Assembly (NCBI RefSeq): GCF_002237555.1
Contig: NZ_CP022540.1
Span: 1,682,501-1,746,500, forward strand
Length of the DNA stretch: 64,000 nt
From: Antarctobacter heliothermus
GTDB lineage: Bacteria > Pseudomonadota > Alphaproteobacteria > Rhodobacterales > Rhodobacteraceae
Direction: 5' to 3'
The notes beneath the pieces are model-generated. The model did not search any database. It was not told where the DNA came from and saw only the letters and a list, made by a program, of their open reading frames with translations. Below are positions 41,170-49,546 of the stretch, in pieces (position 1 is the stretch's first letter; every line of letters starts with the position of its first letter). The position numbers were made by a program, and so were the translations under genes.

Positions 41170-41721
41170 ATGGACAAGACACTTGACCTGACCCGCCGCG
41201 ACGGTCTGCCAGAGGCGCTGTATGCCCTGCGTGCCGACTATCCGCGCGACACATGGCAGACGCATCGCAACTTTGATGGCTTGGTGGCGTTCTGGCTGGA
41301 CCGGCACCTGATGTTCCGCCGTCTTGCAGAAACGCTCCGGCAAGATGCAGAGGCCGCCGTTGATGGCGCCATCGACCTGCGCCGGATGCAGGCGCGGTTG
41401 ACGCGCTTCGGTGGCATGTTGCTGCAACAGCTTCACGACCACCACCAGATCGAGGACGTGCACTATTTCCCCAAACTGGTCGCCTATGAGGCGCGACTGT
41501 CGCGCGGGTTCGACATTCTGGACCGCGACCATCACGCGATGGACGGGCTTCTGCAGCGCTTTGCTGAGTCCGCCAATGGAGTGCTGCAGGACAAGATCGA
41601 ACGGGGTGCCTTTCATACGGAGATCACGGGGTTTGAGACGCTCTTATTGCGTCATCTGGAGGACGAAGAGGACCTGATCGTGCCCGTCTTGTTGAAGCAC
41701 GGGCCGCAGGGGATGGAGTAG
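41170..41721 (+). CDS. Hemerythrin HHE domain protein
   Basis: A 183-residue four-helix protein with hemerythrin ligands: HRNFDGLVAFWLDRHLMF, LLQQLHDHHQIEDVHYFP (H-x-x-x-E), ILDRDHHAMDGLLQRF and HLEDEEDLIVP (H-x-x-x-E). It should bind a di-iron centre and could sense or detoxify O2 or NO. It lies 30 bases after usp, likely cotranscribed. Confidence 0.85.
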   Translation: MDKTLDLTRRDGLPEALYALRADYPRDTWQTHRNFDGLVAFWLDRHLMFRRLAETLRQDAEAAVDGAIDLRRMQARLTRFGGMLLQQLHDHHQIEDVHYFPKLVAYEARLSRGFDILDRDHHAMDGLLQRFAESANGVLQDKIERGAFHTEITGFETLLLRHLEDEEDLIVPVLLKHGPQGME

Positions 41722-41841
41722 GACTGGCGGCTGGCCCGACCGCCGTGGCGCGGTTTTCCCGAATGCCGCTTGATGCGGTGTCTGTCCAATCACATACTGC
41801 AAAGTGAATGTGAGTGCGGAATGCGAATCGGAGGGATTGAG

Positions 41842-42267
41842 ATGGCGGGAAAGAAGCTGACCTGTCTGGACTGCGGGCAAGTGAACCGGGTTCCGGCGGA
41901 AAAACTGGCGTCGGGACCGAAATGCGGAACCTGCGGGGCCAGATTGATGCCGGGTAAGGCGATGGAGGTCGATGCCGCCACTCTGGCCAAGGCCGCGCGC
42001 ACCGACGACGTGCCGTTGGTGGTCGATTTCTGGGCACCGTGGTGTGGTCCCTGCCGCTCGATGGCACCTGAATTTGGCAAGGCAGCGTCCCTGCTTGGCA
42101 CTGAGGCGCGGTTGGTCAAACTCAATACAGAGGATTTCCCTCAGATCGGCGCACAACATGGCATCCGGGGTATTCCCACCATGGTGGCCTTTGCAGGTGG
42201 ACGCGAGGCCAAGCGCCAGTCCGGGGCAATGCCAGCGGGTCAGATCGTGGGCTGGGTGCGGGGCTGA
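41842..42267 (+). CDS. trxC: Thioredoxin 2 (TrxC-type)
   Basis: A 141-residue thioredoxin with N-terminal zinc ribbon (CLDCGQ ... CGTCGA, about residues 8-35) and the active site WAPWCGPCRSMAPEF. The zinc domain is specific to TrxC, which is induced by oxidative stress. ATG 41842 has a GGAGGG site; the open frame upstream lacks similarity. Confidence 0.92.
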   Translation: MAGKKLTCLDCGQVNRVPAEKLASGPKCGTCGARLMPGKAMEVDAATLAKAARTDDVPLVVDFWAPWCGPCRSMAPEFGKAASLLGTEARLVKLNTEDFPQIGAQHGIRGIPTMVAFAGGREAKRQSGAMPAGQIVGWVRG

Positions 42268-42327
42268 TCCGCAGCTGCGCGGCGCTACATCGTAGGGGCC
42301 GTTGGATTCAACAACAGGGAGAGGATT

Positions 42328-42930
42328 ATGAAACAGATTGCGATTGCGGCGGTGGCCCTGACACTTGGGTTGTGCGTGCCCGCCGGGGCGGATGAGGTCA
42401 ATATCTCAAGGGACGTAGCCTCTGTCACGGTGACAACGACCGGCGGTGCAAAGGTCACAATCTCACGGGTGCAGGACACGGATGCGATGATCAAGGGTGA
42501 CTTTGCCCGCATCGCCCGCCCCTGTCCCGGTTTCTGCATCCAGCCGATCTCACCCGCTGAGGGTGTTACCACCATTGGCGAATTGGAGGTGCTGGCTGCC
42601 CTTCAGAACCCTGACATCATGGTGATCGATAGCCGGGTGCGGCCCGACTGGGAAACCGGCACGATTCCGGGATCCGTCAGCATACCCTATACCGAAATGG
42701 TCGACCGCTTGGGCGAACTGGGTTGCGAGGTGGATTTCGAGGGATTCGAATGTGATCCGGCGGCGGTCACAGAGGTCGTTTTGTTCTGTAACGGTCCCTG
42801 GTGCGGGCAGTCACCCACGGCCATTCGGCGCATGATCGACGCGGGCTATCCGGCAGACAAAATCAATTATTACCGGTGGGGCATGCAGGGTTGGCGCATG
42901 CTTGGCCTGACGGTGGCGGGCGGCAGCTAA
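42328..42930 (+). CDS. Exported rhodanese-like protein
   Basis: A 200-residue periplasmic protein with signal peptide (IAIAAVALTLGLCVPAGA). The rhodanese domain (VIDSRVRPDWETGTIPGSVSIPYTEM) has an active loop CNGPWCGQSP whose Cys is the sulfur acceptor. It likely handles sulfane sulfur in the periplasm. Last gene of the usp-trxC run. Confidence 0.85.
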   Translation: MKQIAIAAVALTLGLCVPAGADEVNISRDVASVTVTTTGGAKVTISRVQDTDAMIKGDFARIARPCPGFCIQPISPAEGVTTIGELEVLAALQNPDIMVIDSRVRPDWETGTIPGSVSIPYTEMVDRLGELGCEVDFEGFECDPAAVTEVVLFCNGPWCGQSPTAIRRMIDAGYPADKINYYRWGMQGWRMLGLTVAGGS

Positions 42931-43554
42931 GGCAATCATGCCCTCCGTCCCGTTTGAGGACAGGGGGCGACAGACTTCTAAGGCGGTTGTCAGGTGCCGC
43001 CGTCCTCACCGATGCGCCATGCGATAGAAAGCCGGATCAGTCCGTCGACGGCGGTCAGGCCATCCTCGCCTGCGGTCTGTAATTCCATCAGAACGCGGTT
43101 CTTAGCGTCAAGAATCGGCCGGCATATCGATTGTGGTGTTCACAGGGCGGAAAGGCTCGCAGCTGCGGCGGACGGACATCTAGTCGCGTGAGGCACGCGC
43201 GCCCGGCGCGCCTCTGCGCGCTTGCAGCCGCTGGGCAGGAGCTGCATAGCCCGATGGCGCGACTACCAGGGGCATCGGCAATCTACCGGCCACCGAATCG
43301 CACGTTCTCCGCGTCCGCCCGCCCTGGACGTCAGAACGCGGCAATTCTCATCATGCGGCCGTTTTGTCCGGACAGCACAGCTGCGGTCTTTACAAGAGGC
43401 TTGCTTTTGTGCCGCTGATCTGGCATATGGACCGGGCTAAAGACCTTCTCTTCGACTTCTGTTTTCCTTCACCGGCACGCAGCTACTCGATCAAGACGCG
43501 CCTTTGCCGGGCCGCTGCATGTTGCGAGCGGTGTAGAAAACAAGGATAAAACAC
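42931..43554. other. 624-base gap between rhodanese gene and cspA
   Basis: No complete gene is seen. On the minus strand at 42990-43088 a 32-codon frame (start MELQTAGEDGLTAVDGL) could be a small gene or a C-terminal fragment, because the same frame stays open a little further upstream. The 3' part (43,140-43,554) is probably the long 5' leader of cspA, which in cold-shock genes controls translation by folding. Confidence 0.4.
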
Positions 43555-43761
43555 ATGGCCAACGGCACTGTGAAATGGTTCAACACCACCAAAGGTTTCG
43601 GTTTCATTCAGCCTGATGCAGGCGGCAAAGACGTGTTCGTGCACATCTCGGCTGTTGAGCGTTCGGGCCTGACCGGTCTCGCCGACAACCAGAAAGTCAC
43701 CTACGACGTGGAAGCAGGCCGTGACGGCCGCGAAAGCGCAGTGAATCTGGAACTCGTGTAA
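43555..43761 (+). CDS. cspA: Cold-shock protein, CspA family
   Basis: A 68-residue OB-fold RNA chaperone: NGTVKWFNTTKGFGFIQPDAGGKDVFVHISAVE contains both RNP motifs (KGFGFI, VFVHI). It binds single-stranded RNA and prevents misfolding in the cold. An AACAAGGATAAAACAC leader provides its ribosome site. A terminator with a GAAA loop follows. Confidence 0.96.
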   Translation: MANGTVKWFNTTKGFGFIQPDAGGKDVFVHISAVERSGLTGLADNQKVTYDVEAGRDGRESAVNLELV

Positions 43762-43790
43762 GGCTTGATTGCTTTTACGGTTTGATGTGG

Positions 43791-43830
43791 CGCGGTCCCC
43801 GAAAGGGGGCCGCGCTTTGCGTTTTGGTGG
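43791..43830 (+). terminator. cspA intrinsic terminator
   Basis: Stem CGCGGTCCCC / GGGGGCCGCG with a GAAA tetraloop (43801-43804), one G-T pair, followed by CTTTGCGTTTT. Strong candidate. Confidence 0.85.
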
Positions 43831-43844
43831 GGCGATCCTGGCTG

Positions 43845-44183
43845 TCAGGTCACCCGGACCATCAGAACCATGGCCGCGACGGCGCAGGCAATTCCGGCGT
43901 ATTCCCGGGCATATAGCCGTTCACCGAACCAAATTACGCCGATAGCGCACAGGGCAAGCAGCGTCAGTATCGAATAAGCCACCCCTGCCTGAGCCAGCGT
44001 CATGTGACGCATGGCCCAGAACCAGAAGATTGCCGAGAACGCGTAGATCACGCATCCCGCGACGACCAGACCGGACATCAATGGTTTACCGCTGTCGGCA
44101 GCATGTTTGAGAAGAGTATCGCCCACAATGACAACAAGGGCGGTAATCAAGGTAAATGCGAAACCAACAAGAATATGTGACAT
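43845..44183 (-). CDS. Small multidrug-resistance-like membrane protein (EmrE/DMT type)
   Basis: A 112-residue protein with four hydrophobic helices (ILVGFAFTLITALVVIVGDTLL, LMSGLVVAGCVIYAFSAIFWFWAM, VAYSILTLLALCAIGVIWFGERL, AGIACAVAAMVLMVRV). It has the size and layout of SMR proteins but lacks a clear N-terminal membrane Glu, so drug efflux is not assured. ATG 44183 is used. Confidence 0.75.
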   Translation of the reverse strand: MSHILVGFAFTLITALVVIVGDTLLKHAADSGKPLMSGLVVAGCVIYAFSAIFWFWAMRHMTLAQAGVAYSILTLLALCAIGVIWFGERLYAREYAGIACAVAAMVLMVRVT

Positions 44184-44616
44184 GAGACTGGCTTCCAAAA
44201 GGCGTGTGGGTCGCCAGTGCGGCGGCCGGGGGAATGCAGGTAGTTTGCCTTGTGTGCGTGGGCCGCGGCAGTGGGGGAAACCTTACCAAATGGAGGCGTC
44301 GGACCGTTCGTAGCGCGTTGGTGAATAGATGACGCACATAGCCGTGCGAAATCCCTCCTTATGTTTCAGTGATATCGCTTCTGACCTTTAATGAAATTGG
44401 GGCTATCAAGGAGGGCGATATCAAACATGGAAGATGGGCAAGTTCACTAAGCTGCCCGAACAGTAATTCGCCCGAGGAGACGTCGAGAGTTCGGCGCAAA
44501 TGTGCATGCCGGATTGTTGTCGAAGCTTCCCACACGTTTCGCCCAACGCTACGCGCGATGCTATCGGAGTTGCAATGCGTGAACTAATGGTGCTGAAAAA
44601 GAAGGATTTAGATCGC
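44184..44616. other. Gap upstream of the duplicated region; no gene seen
   Basis: 433 bases between the SMR-like gene and the first copy of the duplicated segment. Composition is mixed and several short open frames occur, but none has codon bias or similarity I can recognise. It may be debris from earlier insertions. Confidence 0.35.
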
Positions 44617-45338
44617 GTGCTGTTGTTCGACATCCAAAGACCGTTTTTTCGACAAAAGTCGATTTTTTACACTCGGCGATCATTTAGCTTCGTTTTCGTC
44701 GTTCTTGCCATGACCTATGAGCCCGCACACGTTTGAGCGGCTTCGGGCACTCCCCCGGTCAAGGAGGTTTTCAATCTCCAGCCAAGGCCCCGTATGAATT
44801 ATTGTTTTTGAGTTATATTTCCGTGATTCATACGACGCCGCACTGCACCAGCCCCTTTGGACGGTCGGGTTAACGGCGTTCTTCAGTCTCAGGCAGGAAG
44901 ATCTCGTATCTGACCTTCAATTGCTTCCCGCAGATAGACCGGACCATAGTCCTGTCCACCGGGAGCAAACCGTTCGATCTGCTTCGCCCTTAGATGAGCC
45001 AGAATCGTTTGCCGGTGTAAGCCGGTTTCTGCTTCTATTGCGGTGGGAGTGATGAACCTTTCATGGAACGCCTCGATGTCTTGTTCAGTCATCCGCATCT
45101 AAATGCGCCGTGTTTTGGATGCAGGCTTTCAGTGGCAGGCGTGTGACCCGCAGCTACAAAAACCAGAAAGCGTCCCTTTCCACGCAAGCCAACCGATCGA
45201 CCAAACCCGGCGGCGGACATTTGCCCAATTCATTTCGTAGCGGTTGCTGTGGATTTCGCGTTCCGCACCTTAAAGAGGTTTATCTCTGATCGCTTCAGGT
45301 CAAAACCGTGATACCCGAATACGCCCTCACGTTTGCCT
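44617..45338. repeat. Direct repeat, copy 1 (about 720 bp)
   Basis: This stretch matches 52165-52888 in the same orientation: both begin with GCTGTTGTTCGACATCCAAAGA, broken by point changes, and continue through the TniQ-like gene 3' part to AAACCGTGATACCC. The copies are clearly diverged. Copy 1 ends where the IS5-type element starts; copy 2 ends near the IS1595 insertion. Confidence 0.85.
44889..45338 (-). pseudogene. TniQ-like gene 3' fragment, copy 1 (frameshifted)
   Basis: On the minus strand, the fragment reads GVFGYHGFDLKRSEINLFKVRNAKSTATATK then a stop, IGQMSAAGFGRSVGLRGKG, and, after a single-base deletion in an A-run (CCAAAAC versus CCAAAAAC in copy 2), MRMTEQDIEAFHERFITPTAIEAETGLHRQTILAHLRAKQIERF. 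The last part resembles a helix-turn-helix. The in-frame stop plus the frameshift make it dead. It is cut at its 5' side by the IS5-type element. TniQ family assignment is tentative; DNA-binding protein is safer. Confidence 0.6.
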
Positions 45339-45341
45339 AGC

Positions 45342-46129
45342 TCACGTTGACAAATGACGCACCCAAAGCCGGATTGACGTTATGTCGATGATGCCGAGGA
45401 ACCTCTCGGCGGTTTTGTCGCAACGGGTTGCGACACGGCGGGCGTTCTTCATCTTATTGAAGCACCGTTCAACCATGTTGCGAAGCTGGTAGAGCGAGTG
45501 ATCCACTCCGACCCGCATTCTGCGCGATTTCCGCATGGGGATCTGAGGCAGGATATTGCGCTTTTCCATAGTTTTGCGAATGCGATCAGCGTCATAGCCG
45601 CGATCCACCAGAAGAGCCGCCGGCTCAGGCAGGTTGTCCGCCATGACCATGTCAAAGCCAAGATAATCGGATGTTTGACCCGGTGTTATTTCAGACCTCA
45701 TTGGCAGTCCTGCCGCGTTGACGCGGAGGTGGATTTTGGTCGTGCCCCCACCTCTTGAGCGGCCAAAACCCTGTCGCGGAGTCCCCCTTTCGCGCGCGCT
45801 ACCTGATGGTGAGCGCGGATTACGGTGCTGTCGACCATTTGGAGGGCGTCCGGCACCGCTCCACAATGGTTCAGGCCCTCGAGAATGTCCTCTCACAGGC
45901 CTGAAAGTGTCCAACGTCGGAATTGCCTGTAGACGCTCGGCCATTTGCCGAATTCTTCCGGCAGGTCCCGCCACGGCGATCCGGTCCGGGCGATCCAGAA
46001 AATCCCATCCAGAACAAAGCGATGATTGGTTGGCTTACGTCCGTTCGGGGCACGTGCAGCAAGGATGAAATGCTCAAAGAACGCCCATTCGCCGTCCGCC
46101 ATCAGGTCTCGTGCCAAGCTGGTCTCCAT
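45342..46129 (-). pseudogene. IS5-type (IS427 group) transposase, inactivated
   Basis: The N-terminal part (46129 leftward) reads LMADGEWAFFEHFI, RWTLSGL then TGA where a Trp codon (TGG) is expected. The downstream part in another frame reads RQGFGRSRGGGTTKIHLRVNAAGLPMRSE and RGYDADRIRKTMEKRNILPQIP...VERCFNKMKNARRVATR, the DDE region of IS5-type transposases. A run AAAGGGGG marks the frame change, as in the programmed frameshift of the IS427 group. The nonsense codon makes it inactive. The right end of the element is gone. Confidence 0.75.
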
Positions 46130-46132
46130 AGC

Positions 46133-46402
46133 ACTAAGGGCAAACTTGCTACCAATGCCGTTAAAGGCAAGTACGGCAAAGGCTTCCTTGGTGTTTTGGT
46201 AAAGCGCACGCGGGCGATGTTCACGGCGCTAGATGCCGCAGTTGTTGTGGAGGATTTACGGTTTCCACCTGGCAACCACTTGGAAGAACTGAAAAGTGAT
46301 CGGGCTGGGCAACATTCCGTGCGGATCAATGGGCAATGGCGCATCTGCTTTGTCTGGACGCCGAACGGCCCCGCCGACGTCGAGTTTGTCGATTACCATT
46401 GA
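46133..46402 (+). pseudogene. higB: HigB-type RelE-family toxin, 5' end lost at IS5 junction
   Basis: About 89 residues from KGKLATNAVKGKYGKGFLGVLVKRTRAMFTALDAAVVVEDLRFPPGNHLEELKSDRAGQHSVRINGQWRICFVWTPNGPADVEFVDYH match the HigB/PemK-like RelE-fold toxins that cleave mRNA in the ribosome; the C-terminal part is complete. The native start codon is replaced by IS5-type sequence. The frame is open into the IS, so a longer fused protein from an internal start (for example 46072) might be made. Normal higB is 92-95 residues, so almost nothing else is lost. Confidence 0.75.
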
Positions 46403-46414
46403 AAGGATACGCTG

Positions 46415-46705
46415 ATGAGCCTGCTTGAAAAACCAATGCACCCCGGTGAAGTCCTGAAAGAGCTTTACCTTGATCCCCTGGAATTGGGAGCAATCGCGTT
46501 TGCGCGGCGTCTGGGTGTGCCTCGGACGCGGATTGAACGGCTGATCAAGGGCACGACTGGGATCACACCGGACACGGCGCTTCGTCTCGCCCGCGTGTTC
46601 AACACAACTCCGGCCTATTGGGTGAACTTGCAGACGAATTACGACATGTCGGTAGCGGCCAAAGAGATCGACGTTTCAAACATTGAGCCGCTCATCGCGG
46701 CTTAA
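46415..46705 (+). CDS. higA: HigA antitoxin, XRE family
   Basis: A 96-residue antitoxin: KPMHPGEVLKELYLDPLELGAIAFARRLGVPRTRIERLIKGTTGITPDTALRLARVFNTTPAYWVNLQTNYD, the standard HigA helix-turn-helix. It neutralises HigB and represses its own operon. It starts 13 bases after the higB stop. It may be kept after loss of a fully functional toxin. Confidence 0.93.
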   Translation: MSLLEKPMHPGEVLKELYLDPLELGAIAFARRLGVPRTRIERLIKGTTGITPDTALRLARVFNTTPAYWVNLQTNYDMSVAAKEIDVSNIEPLIAA

Positions 46706-47052
46706 TCATCAGCCCGCAGTCCACCTCGACTTTCCACGCCTCTAACTTTGTCTTAGCAGATCATCGGCGTCCCTCGCTATGCTCGAATCTGCTTTGACTG
46801 CACGTTCAGTGAATGACGGAGACCAACCCACGCAAAATCCCTGACGTGCCCGCCGCCAAATCCCACACCATGAAGTAGAGTCTGCCCAACCTATTTAGGA
46901 GCAGACGAATGCGTAAGAGCCGTTTCACTGATGCGCAAATCATCGGGATGATTGAAGAGCAGGAAGCCGGGATGTCGACTGCTGAGGTGTGCCGTCGGCA
47001 CGTCCTGAGCCCGGCGACCTTTTACAAGCTGAAGTCCAAGTATGGCGGCATG

Positions 47053-47089
47053 CATTGCCCGGCAACATATGCGCTGCATGTGTGAGAGG
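47053..47089 (+). repeat. Hairpin insertion family A, copy 1 (in IS3 orfA)
   Basis: 37 bases between GGCATG and GAGGTG of orfA. It begins CATTGCCCGGCA and ends GAGAGG, with a central stem ACATATGC / GCATGTGT around GCT. Removing it gives the expected residues GGMEVSEA, though one other base is missing nearby. Confidence 0.8.
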
Positions 47090-47291
47090 GAGGTGTCGGA
47101 AGCCGCCGACTGAAGGCGTTGGAGGACGAAAACGCCAAGCTGAAGCGGCTGCTGGCTGATACGATGCTCGACAACGTGGTTTTGAAAGACTTGCTGGGAA
47201 AAAGCTGACGGCACCGAAAGAGCGGCGAGAGGCAGCGCTCCATGCAATGCGGGATCATGATGTCTCGCAGCGCAGGGCCTGTCGGCTGGTC

Positions 47292-47331
47292 CACTGCCCG
47301 GCAGTGGTTTTGCTTGAAAACCATGAGAGGG
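47292..47331 (+). repeat. Hairpin insertion family A, copy 2 (in IS3 orfB)
   Basis: 40 bases between CTGGTC and GGTGTC of orfB. It begins CACTGCCCGGCA and ends GAGAGGG. The stem is TGGTTTT / AAAACCA with a five-base loop. Removal restores LVGVDPK. Confidence 0.85.
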
Positions 47332-47786
47332 GGTGTCGATCCCAAGACTGTCCGGCGAGAACGCCCGCCGGATTGTGCTGACATCCGCAAGGAGATGCAG
47401 GAGGTCGCCGGCAAGCGGCGTCGGTTCGGGTATCGCCGGATCGGCGTCTTGTTGGAGCGCAAAGGCATGATCATGAACCACAAGAAGCTCTACAGGATCT
47501 ACCGCGAGGAAGGCCTGTCGGTGAGACGGCGGCGCGGCCGGAAACGGGCGCGCGGCACGAGGACACCGATGCCGGTTGCCGCGCATCCCAATGCGCGCTG
47601 GTCCCTGGACTTCGTGTCCGACAGCTTCGGCGCCTCGCGGAAGTTCCGGATCTTGGCGGTGATCGATGAGTACCCGGGAATGCTTGTGCCTCGTGGCGGA
47701 CATCAGCCTGTCCGGCGCACGGGTCGCCCGAGAGCTCGGCGCCCTGATCCGGATCTACGGCAAGCCCGGTTGCATTGTCAGTGATA

Positions 47787-49419
47787 ACGTCCTATGCGCG
47801 GAATAATTGGCTGATTTGGCATCAGGTCATTGTCATGCTGAAGCGTTCCAGCACGTTCGAATGTGTGTCAGTTCGGCATTTTGGTCAACAACATGTCTCT
47901 CCCATAACAAACACAGAGTACGCTTATTGCGGCTCTCACCGTCCTTAAGACGAGATCTTCGGGTCGTTGAGCAGAAGGCCTGAACATTATCTACGAGGTC
48001 GAATGCTCGCCTCTACGGCCCTTACAGAGAAAGGTCCTTCTGCTGTCAATCATCCCTCAAAGAAGGGACGATAGGGTTCGCCGCGGTTTATTATCCCATG
48101 CACGGTGCGGGCCATTTTTGCGGCGATTGCGGTATACGCCTTGCGACGTAAATGCGTGTTTTGACGATCCTTGGCGATGTAACGCTCGAACTTGTCGCGG
48201 AAGCTGTTGGTCTTTTGCATGATGGCGACCTGACCGGCCATCCAGAGCGTGCGGCGTAATCTGGCATTCCCATATTTTGAGAGCTTGGTTTGGCCACGGA
48301 ATGTGCCCGACTGGATCGTTGCGAGGTCCATCCCACAGAACTTCAAAAATTGGCGGTGATGCCGAAAGCGGCGCAGATCGCCTGCTTCTGCAAGGATGGT
48401 CAGCGCGTTGATCAGCCCGATCCCTGGGATGGATGTTAGCAGTTGATAGTCGTCGTTGGTCTTGAGAAGCTCAACGGCGCGATCCTCAATCTCGTTGCGT
48501 TTGGCAATCAGGCCGCGCCCTTCACCCAAGACCAAACGGAACATCCTTGCAGCGTCGGAGTCCGGCGCAATTGGCAGGCCTACAGAGAACTTGGCGGTCT
48601 GATAAATATCTGCAAGCAAACGTTCTTTTGACACTTTGCGGCCGACCACGTCCCAAGCATCTGCAATGAAAGCCTCTTGGTCCATGGCAGAGATGAAATG
48701 CGGTGAAGGATAACGTTCGAGAAAGGCAAAGAACCAATCGCTGCGTGAGCTGCGATGAAAGCGGTCAGCCTCGGGCCAATACAGCGGCAGGTAGTGGGTC
48801 AGCACCCGATGCCAAAGTTCCGTCTTTGAGCGCGAGACTATGTCGTGCGTCTTGGACAACTCCTGAAGATCATTCGTACCGCTCAGCATTGGGTCGTGGT
48901 AAAACTGCTCGTTCCCGATCAGCATCATATGCAGGATGACTTGCGCGTCTTTCGGATCGTTCTTGTCCCAACTGTTGTTCAAAGCCTCACGGGTGCGCGC
49001 CAATGCGACCGAAGACACCAGCTTCACATCGAAACCGGCCACCCCAAGCCGGTAAGCGAGAGCGCGATGGTAATTGCCTGTAGCCTCAAAAGCCGCGCGG
49101 ACAGGACGATCATACTCTGAGAGTGTAGAGATCAATCGATTGAATTCGTCGAGCTGGTTGAGAACGGTCAAACGGCGGCGGCGCTTTCGGCCCGGAACAG
49201 CGATCAAGACTTCATGGCGGGCCTTTGCGATATCAATCGCAACCAAAACAGGCTCGGTTTGTGCAATAGTGGCATCGGTCATAGTCGGTCTCCCTTGCGG
49301 CGTGGTTTGTGCAAAACCACTGTAGGGACCTGAGACCCGGCTATGATCACCTGCTGCGCTATTTGGGGGCTGCGCAGGCAATCATAGCCTCAACATCAAC
49401 AACATTCCGAAGGTGTTAC
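47787..49419 (-). mobile_element. IS110-family element inserted in IS3
   Basis: The boundaries were found from the split IS3 gene: the left side reads AGTGATAAC and the right side ACGGCACGGAG, joining to AGTGATAACGGCACGGAG (residues SDNGTE). The shared ACG at both ends is the only target overlap, as expected for IS110, which lacks inverted repeats and long duplications. About 1.63 kb. Non-coding flanks are about 260 bases (downstream) and about 137 bases (upstream); one probably encodes a bridge RNA. Confidence 0.8.
48050..49282 (-). CDS. IS110-family transposase
   Basis: A 410-residue DEDD recombinase: N-terminal RuvC-like domain with VLVAIDIAKARHEVLIAV (first Asp), FEATGNYHRALAYRLG (Glu) and KNDPKDAQV (Asp pair); C-terminal domain with the Tnp_20 Ser region (LLTSIPGIGLINALTILAEAGDLRRFRHHRQFLKFCGMDL). 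It is complete and looks functional. ATG 49282 is used; an upstream frame to 49381 is open. Confidence 0.92.
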   Translation of the reverse strand: MTDATIAQTEPVLVAIDIAKARHEVLIAVPGRKRRRRLTVLNQLDEFNRLISTLSEYDRPVRAAFEATGNYHRALAYRLGVAGFDVKLVSSVALARTREALNNSWDKNDPKDAQVILHMMLIGNEQFYHDPMLSGTNDLQELSKTHDIVSRSKTELWHRVLTHYLPLYWPEADRFHRSSRSDWFFAFLERYPSPHFISAMDQEAFIADAWDVVGRKVSKERLLADIYQTAKFSVGLPIAPDSDAARMFRLVLGEGRGLIAKRNEIEDRAVELLKTNDDYQLLTSIPGIGLINALTILAEAGDLRRFRHHRQFLKFCGMDLATIQSGTFRGQTKLSKYGNARLRRTLWMAGQVAIMQKTNSFRDKFERYIAKDRQNTHLRRKAYTAIAAKMARTVHGIINRGEPYRPFFEG

Positions 49420-49545
49420 GGCACGGAGTTCACCAGCCGGGCAAGCCTGAAATGGGCCGACAGGAACGGCGTGGATTGGCACTATATCGACCCCGGAAAA
49501 CCGTAGCAGAATGCCTTTATCGAGCCATTCAACGGCAGCCTGCGG
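49418..49545 (+). pseudogene. IS3-family transposase, 3' fragment
   Basis: Continues orfB after the IS110 insertion: TEFTSRASLKWADRNGVDWHYIDPGKP, a TAG stop in place of Gln, then QNAFIEPFNGSLRG, the standard IS3 DDE C-terminal region. It is cut by the IS256 element near 49547. Confidence 0.8.
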
Positions 49546-49546
49546 G

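Larger units (their letters stand above)
46909..47786 (+). pseudogene. IS3-family transposase (orfA/orfB), 5' part, interrupted
   Basis: orfA begins MRKSRFTDAQIIGMIEEQEAG and has the helix-turn-helix RRHVLSPATFYKLKSKYGG, then a hairpin insertion (family A, copy 1), and continues ARRLKALEDENAKLKRLLADTML. orfB runs ERREAALHAMRDHDVSQRRACRLV, a second insertion (copy 2), then GVDPKTVRRERPP...WSLDFVSDSFGASRKFRILAVIDE. Further single-base losses occur. At 47786 the frame ends in the IS110 element and resumes after 49418 (TEFTSRASLKWADRNGVDWHYIDPGKP). It is inactive. Confidence 0.8.

Noticed and set aside
45342..46129. Active IS5-type element with programmed frameshift
   Set aside because: The AAAGGGGG slip site is there, but a TGA replaces a Trp codon upstream, so a shift alone cannot make transposase.
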